DNA of 10,595 bases from positions 1 to 10,595 of the forward strand of contig JBFFXF010000262.1 of the NCBI GenBank assembly GCA_041569895.1, read 5' to 3'. Below, piece by piece: positions 1 through 5,472 of this stretch. Below the pieces are notes generated by a model. It worked only from the letters and a program-made list of their open reading frames with translations, was not told the DNA's origin and searched no databases. The position numbers and the translations under genes are program-made. This DNA comes from JBFFXF01 sp041569895 (GTDB lineage: Bacteria; Planctomycetota; UBA8108; JACQVS01). Each line of letters begins with the position of its first letter. Within the stretch, counting starts at the first letter, position 1.

Positions 1-113
1 CCCGTCCCCGTTCCCGTCCCCGTTCCCCGTCCCCGTCCCCGTTCCCGTCCCCGTTCCCGTTCCCGTCCCCGTTCCCGTCCCCGTGCCCGTTCCCGTCCCC
101 GTTCCCGTGCCCG
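1..113. repeat. Hexanucleotide tandem array, unit NCCCGT
   Basis: About 19 head-to-tail copies of a 6-base unit, [C/T/G]CCCGT, run from the window edge to position 113. One unit has an extra T at position 24, which shifts the phase by one base. The variable first base alternates irregularly between C and T, with G in two late units (85 and 109). The unit length is a multiple of three and contains no stop, so all frames stay open and give Pro-Val-type dipeptide translations, which I take to be an artefact. The array continues past the left edge, so its full length is unknown. It resembles a slippage-prone minisatellite; no function can be assigned. Confidence 0.9.
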
Positions 114-154
114 AAAACCCTCGTGGTCGGCAAGGTGGTCGACGTCGGGGCCGA

Positions 155-331
155 TCTTCCGGAGTCGGAGATCCGAGACCGAGACAGAGGTCCGAGTCAG
201 AGGTCAGAGACCGATTCCGAGTCCGAGATCCGATACCGATACCGACTCGGATACCGACTCCGACTCCGACACCGACACCGATTCCGACTCCGACACCGAC
301 TCCGACTCCGATACCGACTCCGACTCCGAGG
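155..331. repeat. Hexanucleotide tandem array, unit CCGANN
   Basis: From 211 to 331 there are about 20 consecutive copies of CCGANN (mostly CCGACT, CCGATA, CCGACA), with one 7-base unit near 223 and one CGGATA variant at 248. Positions 155-210 hold degenerate material made of the same words (CGGAGT, CCGAGA, CAGAGG). The array differs from the first one but has the same 6-base period, and only about 40 bases (114-154) separate them. It ends just downstream of the PDZ gene on the minus strand. Translations of either strand give low-complexity Thr-Pro or Arg-Ser runs that I regard as non-coding. Apart from these arrays I see nothing in positions 1-357 except a possible hairpin at 333-355. Confidence 0.85.
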
Positions 332-332
332 A

Positions 333-355
333 GCGGGCTGTTCGATCTTGCCCGC
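333..355 (-). terminator. Weak hairpin just after the PDZ gene stop
   Basis: A 6-bp perfect stem, GCGGGC (333-338) with GCCCGC (350-355), has an 11-base loop and starts two bases after the TAA of the minus-strand PDZ gene. Its position suits a transcription end, but no T-run follows it on the minus strand; the next sequence is the CCGANN array. It could be a factor-dependent end or chance in GC-rich DNA. Confidence 0.25.
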
Positions 356-357
356 CT

Positions 358-987
358 TTACTCCGGCACCTGGAATACCATGTGGACCGGTTTGCCGCCG
401 CGGAGGACGGTGATCGAGAAGGGCTCTCCCGCGGTGAGGCGGCGGAAGGCGTCCTGGGCCTTTCTCACGTAGGCGGACTGCTGGGACGAGTCGAACTCCA
501 TCGAGCCGCCGTCGACGAGCATGATGACGTCGCTGTCCTGGAGGCCGAGCTTTTCGAGGTACGATCCCGGCTCGATGTCGTAGATCTCGCACATCGTCGG
601 CCGGCCGCTCGCGTCTCGGTGAACGGTGTGCTTCGCCTTGTTGAGCTCGGGGACCCAGCTCGCGGCGTTGCTCAGGTAATCGAAGTCGCGACGCGGGACG
701 TTGTACTCCTTCTTCTCGTAGCTGCGCTTGCGGCGCAGGCCGTGCTTCCTGCTGAGCTCGTTGATCTTCTCGAGGTGCGCGCGCTCTTCCGGGGAGGGCG
801 CGCGCCGGGTGGTCGGACCCGTTGACGTGGGGCCGCCGGGTTCCTCGATTGTCGTCGAGGAGGCCTCCCGGAGCGGCGGGATGTATTCGCGGGAGAAGGG
901 GATCCGCAGCACCAGGAAAGCCGCGACGACCACCAGGAGGATGAAGCCGTTGAGGCAGTACTGGAACTTCTCGAGGTTGCTCAGCAT
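358..987 (-). CDS. Single-pass membrane protein with C-terminal PDZ domain
   Basis: A 209-residue protein starting MLSNLEKFQY. Residues 13-29 form one hydrophobic segment (GFILLVVVAAFLVL), so the N-terminus is probably cytoplasmic and the rest periplasmic. A low-complexity Pro/Thr/Ser stretch (about 42-66) and a charged, probably helical region (66-100) link to a PDZ-like domain at about 130-209. That domain contains EIYDIEPGSYLEKLGLQ, DSDVIMLVDGG and a final strand pair SITVLRGGKPVHMVFQV. The short anchor plus linker plus PDZ order resembles GspC of type II secretion, but the HR region is not evident and no other gsp gene is present, so I assign only the domain. It lies 96 bases after the MFS gene on the same strand. 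An in-frame ATG at 1056 would add 23 basic residues and has a GGTGG at good spacing. I prefer 987 because the anchor then sits near the N-terminus, but this is not certain. Confidence 0.8.
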   Translation of the reverse strand: MLSNLEKFQYCLNGFILLVVVAAFLVLRIPFSREYIPPLREASSTTIEEPGGPTSTGPTTRRAPSPEERAHLEKINELSRKHGLRRKRSYEKKEYNVPRRDFDYLSNAASWVPELNKAKHTVHRDASGRPTMCEIYDIEPGSYLEKLGLQDSDVIMLVDGGSMEFDSSQQSAYVRKAQDAFRRLTAGEPFSITVLRGGKPVHMVFQVPE

Positions 988-1083
988 CGTCCGGTCACGC
1001 CGTCCCTGTCCTGTCACACGCCTCGGGGCCGCTGAAGGCGTTCCCCTGGTAAGCATACGCCACCGGACGGTGGAGTTCCATTT

Positions 1084-2406
1084 TCACGCGCCGACCCCCG
1101 GCGGCCCCGATGGCTTCCCGGAACCGGCGCGCGCCTCGGCCCGTCCCTCCGCCTCGTTGATGAACAGCATGCCGACGATGCCGACGACGAAGAAGAGACC
1201 GGTGAGGAGGATCGCCGTCCGCATGCCGAGAAACCTCTCGACCACGCCGAAGCTCAGCGGGCCGACGCCGGCGCTCAGCTTCCAGAAGAGCCCCCAGAAA
1301 CCGAAGAACTCGCCGGTGCGCTCGGGCGGCGAGAAGGTGCCGACCAGCGCCCGGCCGCCGCTCTGCGCCGCCCCCATCGCCAGTCCCGCCAGGTTGCCGA
1401 CCGCGTAAAAGACCGCCGTCGACGTGGTCATGTACGCCACGATGCAGACGATCAGCCAGAGCACCAGCGACAGGATGATCGCGGTGCGGGAGCTCGCGTA
1501 GTCCTGGAGGAAGCCGAACGCGAAGGCCCCGACGCCGGCCGAGATCTGCACCACGAGGAAGAACACCAGCATCGCGTCGCCCGCGATGCCGATCTCCACC
1601 GCGTAGATGCTCGCGAACTTGATGACGATCTGGACGCCGCAGTTGTAGATCCCGAAGACAATCAGGAAGAGGAAGAGCTGGCGGTAGCGCAGGACGCGCG
1701 AGAGCGTCTCGCGCACGCGCCGGAACCCGAGCGACACGTAGTTCTCGCCGGCGGGGAGGGGGCGCCGCCGTGCTCGCTCGCGCAGGAAGACGAAGGTCGG
1801 CAGGCCGCCGAGCAGGAAGAACGCCGCGACGACGGTGAACGACAGCCGCATCGCCGTCGTGTCGCCGTACTGCGTGTACCGCGTGATGAAGGGGAAGCAG
1901 AATGCGATCGAGACCAGTCCGCCGAAGTAGCCGAGCGCCCAGCCGTAGCCGCTGACCCGGCCCATGCGCTCGGGCGTGGTGATTTCGGGAAGGAACGCCG
2001 CGATGAGGTTCTCGCCGCTCGAGTAGAGGATGTTCGACACCACGAAGAGGGTCATGCCGAGCGCGATGTCGCCCGGACCGACGAGGCCGAGACAGGCCGT
2101 GCCGCCGACGCACCCCAGCCAGGTCAGCAGGAGGAACGGCTTCTTGCGTCCCGAGAAATCCGCGATGGCGCCGACGATCGGCGCCGTGAGCACGACGAGC
2201 CCCTCCGAGATGAAGTTCGACGCGCCCCAGAGGAGCTCCGAATTCTCGCTCGCGACGACCGTCTTCGCGAAGTACATCGAGTACCCGATGGTGACGATGA
2301 GCGTCGTGTAGCTCGAGTTCGCGAAATCGAAGAGGGCCCAGGAGAGGATCTCTCGCCGCGACGCGGGAGCGGTGGTGGGTGGCGCGTCGGCTCCGGTGTC
2401 AGACAT
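1084..2406 (-). CDS. MFS transporter, UMF1 / Atg22-like family
   Basis: A 440-residue polytopic inner-membrane protein with about 12 hydrophobic segments. Family marks seen: WALFDFANSSYTT near the N-terminus (23-35), the loop 2-3 motif GAIADFSGRKKPF (79-91), AAFLPEITTPERMGRVSGYGWALGYFGG (136-163 region), the central loop with RERARRRPLP (209-218) between the two six-helix halves, FGIYNCGVQIV (251-261), and GRALVGTFSPPERTGEFFGFWGLFWKLSAGVGP in the second half (351-383). These match the UMF1 group of the major facilitator superfamily, related to yeast vacuolar Atg22; bacterial substrates are generally unknown. The length is normal. The start ATG at 2406 overlaps the epimerase stop by 8 bases (ATGTCTGA), and the protein opens with a hydrophilic leader before helix 1. 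In-frame extension upstream to 2679 gives Arg/Ser-rich sequence from inside the epimerase gene and is rejected. The substrate cannot be read from the sequence. Confidence 0.92.
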   Translation of the reverse strand: MSDTGADAPPTTAPASRREILSWALFDFANSSYTTLIVTIGYSMYFAKTVVASENSELLWGASNFISEGLVVLTAPIVGAIADFSGRKKPFLLLTWLGCVGGTACLGLVGPGDIALGMTLFVVSNILYSSGENLIAAFLPEITTPERMGRVSGYGWALGYFGGLVSIAFCFPFITRYTQYGDTTAMRLSFTVVAAFFLLGGLPTFVFLRERARRRPLPAGENYVSLGFRRVRETLSRVLRYRQLFLFLIVFGIYNCGVQIVIKFASIYAVEIGIAGDAMLVFFLVVQISAGVGAFAFGFLQDYASSRTAIILSLVLWLIVCIVAYMTTSTAVFYAVGNLAGLAMGAAQSGGRALVGTFSPPERTGEFFGFWGLFWKLSAGVGPLSFGVVERFLGMRTAILLTGLFFVVGIVGMLFINEAEGRAEARAGSGKPSGPPGVGA

Positions 2407-3094
2407 CCTCGAGCAGTTCCCTCGGGATGCTGATGCCGACGACGTGGACGCGACCGACGTGGCGCGGACCCTGACCGCGCTCGAAGCCGAGCTTCGGCGC
2501 GACGAACGTGAAGGTGTGGGCGGCGCGCACCGCCGCGCCGAGCACCTCGCCGGTGTCCGCGTCGAGACCGCTCGGGATGTCGATGGCGAGCGCCGGGAGG
2601 CCCGACCCGTTGATCGCCTCGACCCACCGGCGCTGCGGCGGCTCGAGGGGGCGCGACAGGCCGGAGCCGAAGATCGCATCGACGACGGTGCCGGTGCTCA
2701 GCGCGCTCGCCGGGTTCGGATCGGCGACGGCGTCGCGGAGCGGCACGCTCATCGACTCGATCGCCTCGAGATTGATGCGCGCGTCGGAGCCGGCGCGGAT
2801 CCGTTCGCGTTCGCCGACGAGCAGCACCTCGACGGCGTGGCCGCGATTGTGGAGGTGGCGCGCGATGACGAATCCGTCACCGGCGTTGTTTCCGAAGCCG
2901 CAGACGATGCGGAACGGCGGCCTCACCTCGCCGTCGCGGACGAGTTCCTCGATCAGCCGCACGCACCCCTCGCCCGCGTTCTCCATCAGCACGAGGCCCG
3001 GGATCCGGAACTCCTCGATCGCCCGCCGGTCGAGCTCGCGGATCGCGTCCCGCGGCAGTGGACCGGGGTTGAGGTGGCCCTGGCAGGACGACAT
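2399..3094 (-). CDS. nnrE: NAD(P)H-hydrate epimerase (YjeF_N domain)
   Basis: A 231-residue cytoplasmic enzyme of the YjeF N-terminal family. It interconverts R and S epimers of damaged, hydrated NADH or NADPH (NADHX/NADPHX) so that a dehydratase can restore the cofactor. Motifs: MENAGEGCVRLIEEL (37-51), the nucleotide loop VCGFGNNAGDGFVIARHL (64-81), VDAIFGSGLSRPL (138-150) and AIDIPSGLDADTGEV (170-184). The usual GNNGGDG is GNNAGDG here, a conservative Gly-to-Ala change. The protein ends after this domain (ISIPRELLEDV), so it is a stand-alone epimerase; the ADP/ATP-dependent dehydratase half found fused in E. coli is absent and not seen in the window. Start: ATG 3094 is used here, but an in-frame GTG at 3103 overlaps the upstream gene's stop as GTGA and has GGGA four bases before it, so it may be the true start (adding three residues). 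The gene overlaps the MFS start by 8 bases. Confidence 0.93.
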   Translation of the reverse strand: MSSCQGHLNPGPLPRDAIRELDRRAIEEFRIPGLVLMENAGEGCVRLIEELVRDGEVRPPFRIVCGFGNNAGDGFVIARHLHNRGHAVEVLLVGERERIRAGSDARINLEAIESMSVPLRDAVADPNPASALSTGTVVDAIFGSGLSRPLEPPQRRWVEAINGSGLPALAIDIPSGLDADTGEVLGAAVRAAHTFTFVAPKLGFERGQGPRHVGRVHVVGISIPRELLEDV

Positions 3095-3099
3095 CGCGC

Positions 3100-4815
3100 T
3101 CACTTCGTCCCGTAGGCGTGCAATGGCGGGTAGCGGTAGTAGACCTCGAGGGAGAGGACGAGGAACGCCGTCGAGGCGATCCGGCCGCCGCTCGCGCCGA
3201 TCCAGTTGCCGTCTGGCGCCCAGCTGCCGTCCTCGTGGGGCTCGCGGTTCTGCAGCGGGAGGACGACGTCCTTCAGGAAGTGGTTCCAGAACTCCCACGC
3301 CTTGCCGCCGACGTGGAACAGCGCCAGCGTTCCGTAGTACCAGTAATAGTGGGACTGGTAGGTGACGTCCCACTCGTAGGTCTTCTCCACCTCCGGGGGG
3401 CTGCGCAGAAGCGACGAGATCGCGCCGCGGACGGCCGATTCGCGGATCGACGAACCCGTGTAGAGCCGGCTCAGCAGACCGACCGCCTTCATGCCGACGC
3501 CGCCGCGTCCCTCGCCGATGCCGCGGTCGGCGTACTCCGCACGACCCTTCCGGTCGATGCACGAGTCGAGATAGCGGCGGGTCTTCTCGAGCATCCCGGG
3601 GGGCAGCGGCACGCCGGTCTGCTCCGCCGCGTGCATCGCCATCACCTGCCAGCCGGTGATCGACAGGTCGTTGCGCCCCGAGTCCGGATCGCTGTAGTCC
3701 CAGCCGCCGCGTCGCTGCTGCGCGCTCGCCGCGTGCCGCAACGCCCGCGCGGCCGCGTCGAGGTAGATCGGGTCGCGCGTCATGCCGAACGCCTCGACCA
3801 CCGCGAACGTGGCGATCGCGTGGTTGTAGAAGTACTTCCCGCTCGGCGGACCGAAGCGCCCGTCCGGCGCCTGCGATCGCAGCAGAAAACGAAGGCCGCG
3901 GTCGGTCGTCGTGTTGAGCTCCCCGTCGGGTCCCGGGACGACACCGGCGCCGAGAAACGCGAGCAGGGCGAGCGCCGTGACGCCGACGTCGAACTCCTCC
4001 TGGCCCGGCCCGAAGCAGGCGGCGGCGTGCGTGCAGTGGCGATTGAAGCCGTCGGAGTCCCACTTGCCGTCGCGGTCCTGATGCGCCGCGAGCCATCGCA
4101 GCCCGCGAAACACGGCGTCCTCGGTGCCCTCGCCGCCGCCGTGGCGGGCGAGGGCTCGCGCCCGACCCCGGCCGCGGCCGTCGAAGAGGCCGCTCCCCTC
4201 GCCGGGTGGCTGCGCGGACGGGGTCGCCGCGCCGGCGCCGATCACGGAGGGCGCCGGTCGCGCGCTGGAGAGCAACGGCGGCGCCTCGAGGTCAGCGAGC
4301 CGGGCGAGGTCCGCGGGGGCGCGTTCCTCGATGGTCTCGGCCGGGGATGGCTCGGCCCGTTCCGCCGGCGGAGCGGGCTCCGGATCGGGCTTCGCGACCT
4401 CGGGCGGCTCCGGCTGCGGCTCGTCGACGGTCGGAGTCTCCTCCTCGGGGCGCGCGGGCGGCAGCACCCGGAATCGGATGCTCACCCAGCGCTCGCCCGT
4501 GCCAGCCGGCTGCTCCCGGCGATCGACCACGAAGGTGGCGAGGATGCCGATCAGCAGGGCGTGCACCGCGAGCGAGATGGTGACGCTGCCGGCGGTCTGC
4601 GCGCGGGCGCGGGAGGGAGCCGATCGTGGCCGGCGCGTCGCGGCGGGTCGCGGGGCGCGCACGCCGCCGCCCCCCGGGCGCCCGCTCCGGCGCTCCTTGC
4701 GGGGGCGGGAGCGCCGCGGAGGCGCGGCCGATCGCAATCGCCGTCGGCGCAGACGGCTGCGCAGTCGCCCCAGCGCGGCCATCTCGCGCTCGAAGAGCCG
4801 CCGGAGTATCTTCAT
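3100..4815 (-). CDS. TonB-type anchored squalene-cyclase-like repeat protein
   Basis: A 571-residue protein starting MKILRRLFER. Residues 1-76 are strongly Arg-rich and presumably cytoplasmic. Residues 77-97 form one transmembrane segment (VTISLAVHALLIGILATFVV) like the anchor of TonB-family proteins. A Pro/Glu-rich linker (about 119-170) then spans the periplasm, as in TonB. From about 232 to the end is an alpha/alpha-barrel of the squalene-hopene cyclase/prenyltransferase type with QW-like repeats: LRWLAAHQDRDGKWDSDGF (239-257), LRFLLRSQAPDGRFG (308-322), RGGWDYSDPD with DLSITGWQVMA (369-394), HYYWYYGTLALF (489-500) and EDGSWAPDGNWIG (528-540). No canonical DxDD acid motif is seen, so cyclase activity should not be assumed; related planctomycete proteins are annotated as prenyltransferase/squalene oxidase repeat proteins of unknown function. 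It is first in the operon; its stop lies 5 bases before the epimerase ATG (or overlaps its GTG). The SD (GAGACGG) is weak. An ATG at 4881 adds only basic residues. Confidence 0.85.
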   Translation of the reverse strand: MKILRRLFEREMAALGRLRSRLRRRRLRSAAPPRRSRPRKERRSGRPGGGGVRAPRPAATRRPRSAPSRARAQTAGSVTISLAVHALLIGILATFVVDRREQPAGTGERWVSIRFRVLPPARPEEETPTVDEPQPEPPEVAKPDPEPAPPAERAEPSPAETIEERAPADLARLADLEAPPLLSSARPAPSVIGAGAATPSAQPPGEGSGLFDGRGRGRARALARHGGGEGTEDAVFRGLRWLAAHQDRDGKWDSDGFNRHCTHAAACFGPGQEEFDVGVTALALLAFLGAGVVPGPDGELNTTTDRGLRFLLRSQAPDGRFGPPSGKYFYNHAIATFAVVEAFGMTRDPIYLDAAARALRHAASAQQRRGGWDYSDPDSGRNDLSITGWQVMAMHAAEQTGVPLPPGMLEKTRRYLDSCIDRKGRAEYADRGIGEGRGGVGMKAVGLLSRLYTGSSIRESAVRGAISSLLRSPPEVEKTYEWDVTYQSHYYWYYGTLALFHVGGKAWEFWNHFLKDVVLPLQNREPHEDGSWAPDGNWIGASGGRIASTAFLVLSLEVYYRYPPLHAYGTK

Positions 4816-4913
4816 GCACCGTCTCGCAACGCGCCCGCGGCGCGCATCCCGAACCCGGGCCGACGCCGCACGCTCGACCACCGAGCCCCTGGCCGGCTCG
4901 AGGTCACCGGAGG

Positions 4914-4948
4914 CGAGTGAGAAAACCTGCGCCAGGACCTCTCACTCG
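4914..4948. promoter_or_regulatory. Nested inverted repeat upstream of the minus-strand operon
   Basis: A perfect 9-bp stem, CGAGTGAGA (4914-4922) with TCTCACTCG (4940-4948), encloses a second 4-bp stem, CCTG (4926-4929) with CAGG (4933-4936), around a CGC loop. The internal spacers AAA and ACC would form a small symmetrical bulge. It lies about 100 bases before the ATG at 4815, so it would be in the 5' leader or promoter zone of the cyclase-like gene. It could be an mRNA structure or a dyad operator. No T-run follows on either strand, so an intrinsic terminator is unlikely. Confidence 0.45.
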
Positions 4949-5053
4949 TCAGGATGCCACGGAAACCGTTGGTTACCAAAGTTGAAATCCGCATCGGGCG
5001 CCGCGGACACCGTTTCGGTCGTTCGAGGGCCGGTTCGACGGCGCTTTTCCTCA

Positions 5054-5082
5054 TTGACTTCGGTCGGCGCCCCCCTTAGCAT
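5054..5082 (+). promoter_or_regulatory. Sigma70-like promoter for the giant surface-protein gene
   Basis: A -35 box TTGACT (5054-5059, five of six matches) and a -10 box TAGCAT (5077-5082, four of six) are separated by exactly 17 bases. Transcription would begin near 5089 and leave a leader of about 380 bases before the ATG at 5473. This is the best-scoring pair I noticed in the region, and no close promoter near the start codon was evident. It is sequence match only. Confidence 0.45.
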
Positions 5083-5142
5083 TCATGGAAGTTTCCTGCT
5101 CCCGAAACGTTCCAGCGGCCGGGCTGGTCGCGTTTGAGCCCG

Positions 5143-5177
5143 GGTCCCCTCGTGGCCGGCGGTCCCTCGTGATCGGC
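5143..5177 (+). repeat. Imperfect 17/18-base tandem duplication in the leader
   Basis: GGTCCCCTCGTGGCCGGC (5143-5160) is followed directly by GGTCCCTCGTGATCGGC (5161-5177). They differ by one missing C and two substitutions. The first copy overlaps the last base of the right arm of the leader hairpin at 5119-5143. A recent small duplication or a pair of binding sites would both explain it. Confidence 0.6.
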
Positions 5178-5216
5178 TCGGAGAGGGTCTCTCTCTGTCC
5201 CTGAACGGGAGTCGGC

Positions 5217-5242
5217 TCGATGATGCGTGTCGATGATGCGTG
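5217..5242 (+). repeat. Perfect 13-base tandem direct repeat
   Basis: TCGATGATGCGTG occurs twice with no spacer (5217-5229 and 5230-5242), about 230 bases before the giant gene's start and inside its predicted leader. Paired direct repeats of this size can be operator half-sites, but no regulator gene is nearby, so a simple duplication is equally possible. Confidence 0.7.
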
Positions 5243-5455
5243 CTCTCGTCCGGGAGCTGAATGGCAGAAGCCGGGAACGAAAGCCTCTGTCCGTTCCGAA
5301 GCGGGGCGGAAGTTCTTCCTCGAGTCACGACGATCGCAGTGAGAAAGGCGAGCTTCGTTCGCCGAAGCAACGTGAATGGTGACGGGCCTCGTTTCGAGAG
5401 TGGCTGCGAGTCCCGCTCCTCGAGCGCGGCTCCGCAGTGCGCGTGCGTCGCCACC

Positions 5456-5464
5456 AAGGAGGAT
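5456..5464 (+). promoter_or_regulatory. Strong Shine-Dalgarno fixing the start at 5473
   Basis: AAGGAGGAT is a near-complete match to the anti-Shine-Dalgarno sequence. Ten bases separate GGAGG from ATG 5473, and the coding sequence then opens directly into a signal peptide. The in-frame ATG at 5437 lies upstream of this site and adds 12 hydrophilic residues, so it is not used here. Confidence 0.85.
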
Positions 5465-5472
5465 GGTTGTCC

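Larger units (their letters stand above)
4816..5472. other. Divergent intergenic region and long leader
   Basis: About 650 bases separate the minus-strand operon from the plus-strand giant gene, and no convincing protein gene lies between them. Contents: an inverted repeat at 4914-4948; an 11-base palindrome TTGGT-T-ACCAA at 4969-4979; a sigma70-like promoter at 5054-5082 on the plus strand; a 7-bp hairpin CCGGGCT/AGCCCGG (5119-5125 with 5137-5143); two tandem duplications (5143-5177 and 5217-5242); and overlapping alternative short stems near 5347-5368. A 71-codon ORF (5261-5476) ends in an ATGA overlap with the giant gene; I leave it as a possible leader peptide. No clear minus-strand promoter was found. 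Base composition looks less GC-biased here than in the flanking genes. Confidence 0.6.

Noticed and set aside
1..113. CRISPR array or iteron origin at the repeats
   Set aside because: Units are 6 bases, contiguous and without spacers, and no cas or replication gene is present.
83..472. Plus-strand ORF translating the hexamer arrays as Val-Pro and Thr-Pro runs
   Set aside because: It follows from a 6-base period without stops and runs into the PDZ gene on the other strand; there is no SD and no non-repetitive domain.
2407..2679. N-terminal extension of the MFS transporter to 2679
   Set aside because: The added 91 residues are Arg/Ser-rich, lie wholly inside the epimerase gene and precede the canonical UMF1 start; ATG 2406 overlaps the epimerase stop as expected in an operon.
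3118..4920. 600-codon plus-strand ORF opposite the cyclase-like gene
   Set aside because: A shadow frame with Arg/Val/Ala-rich translation and no motif; the minus strand encodes a recognisable repeat domain.
4812..5054. 80-codon minus-strand ORF upstream of the cyclase-like gene
   Set aside because: It has no SD or domain, overlaps the start of the next gene and crosses the nested inverted repeat; it is more likely leader sequence.
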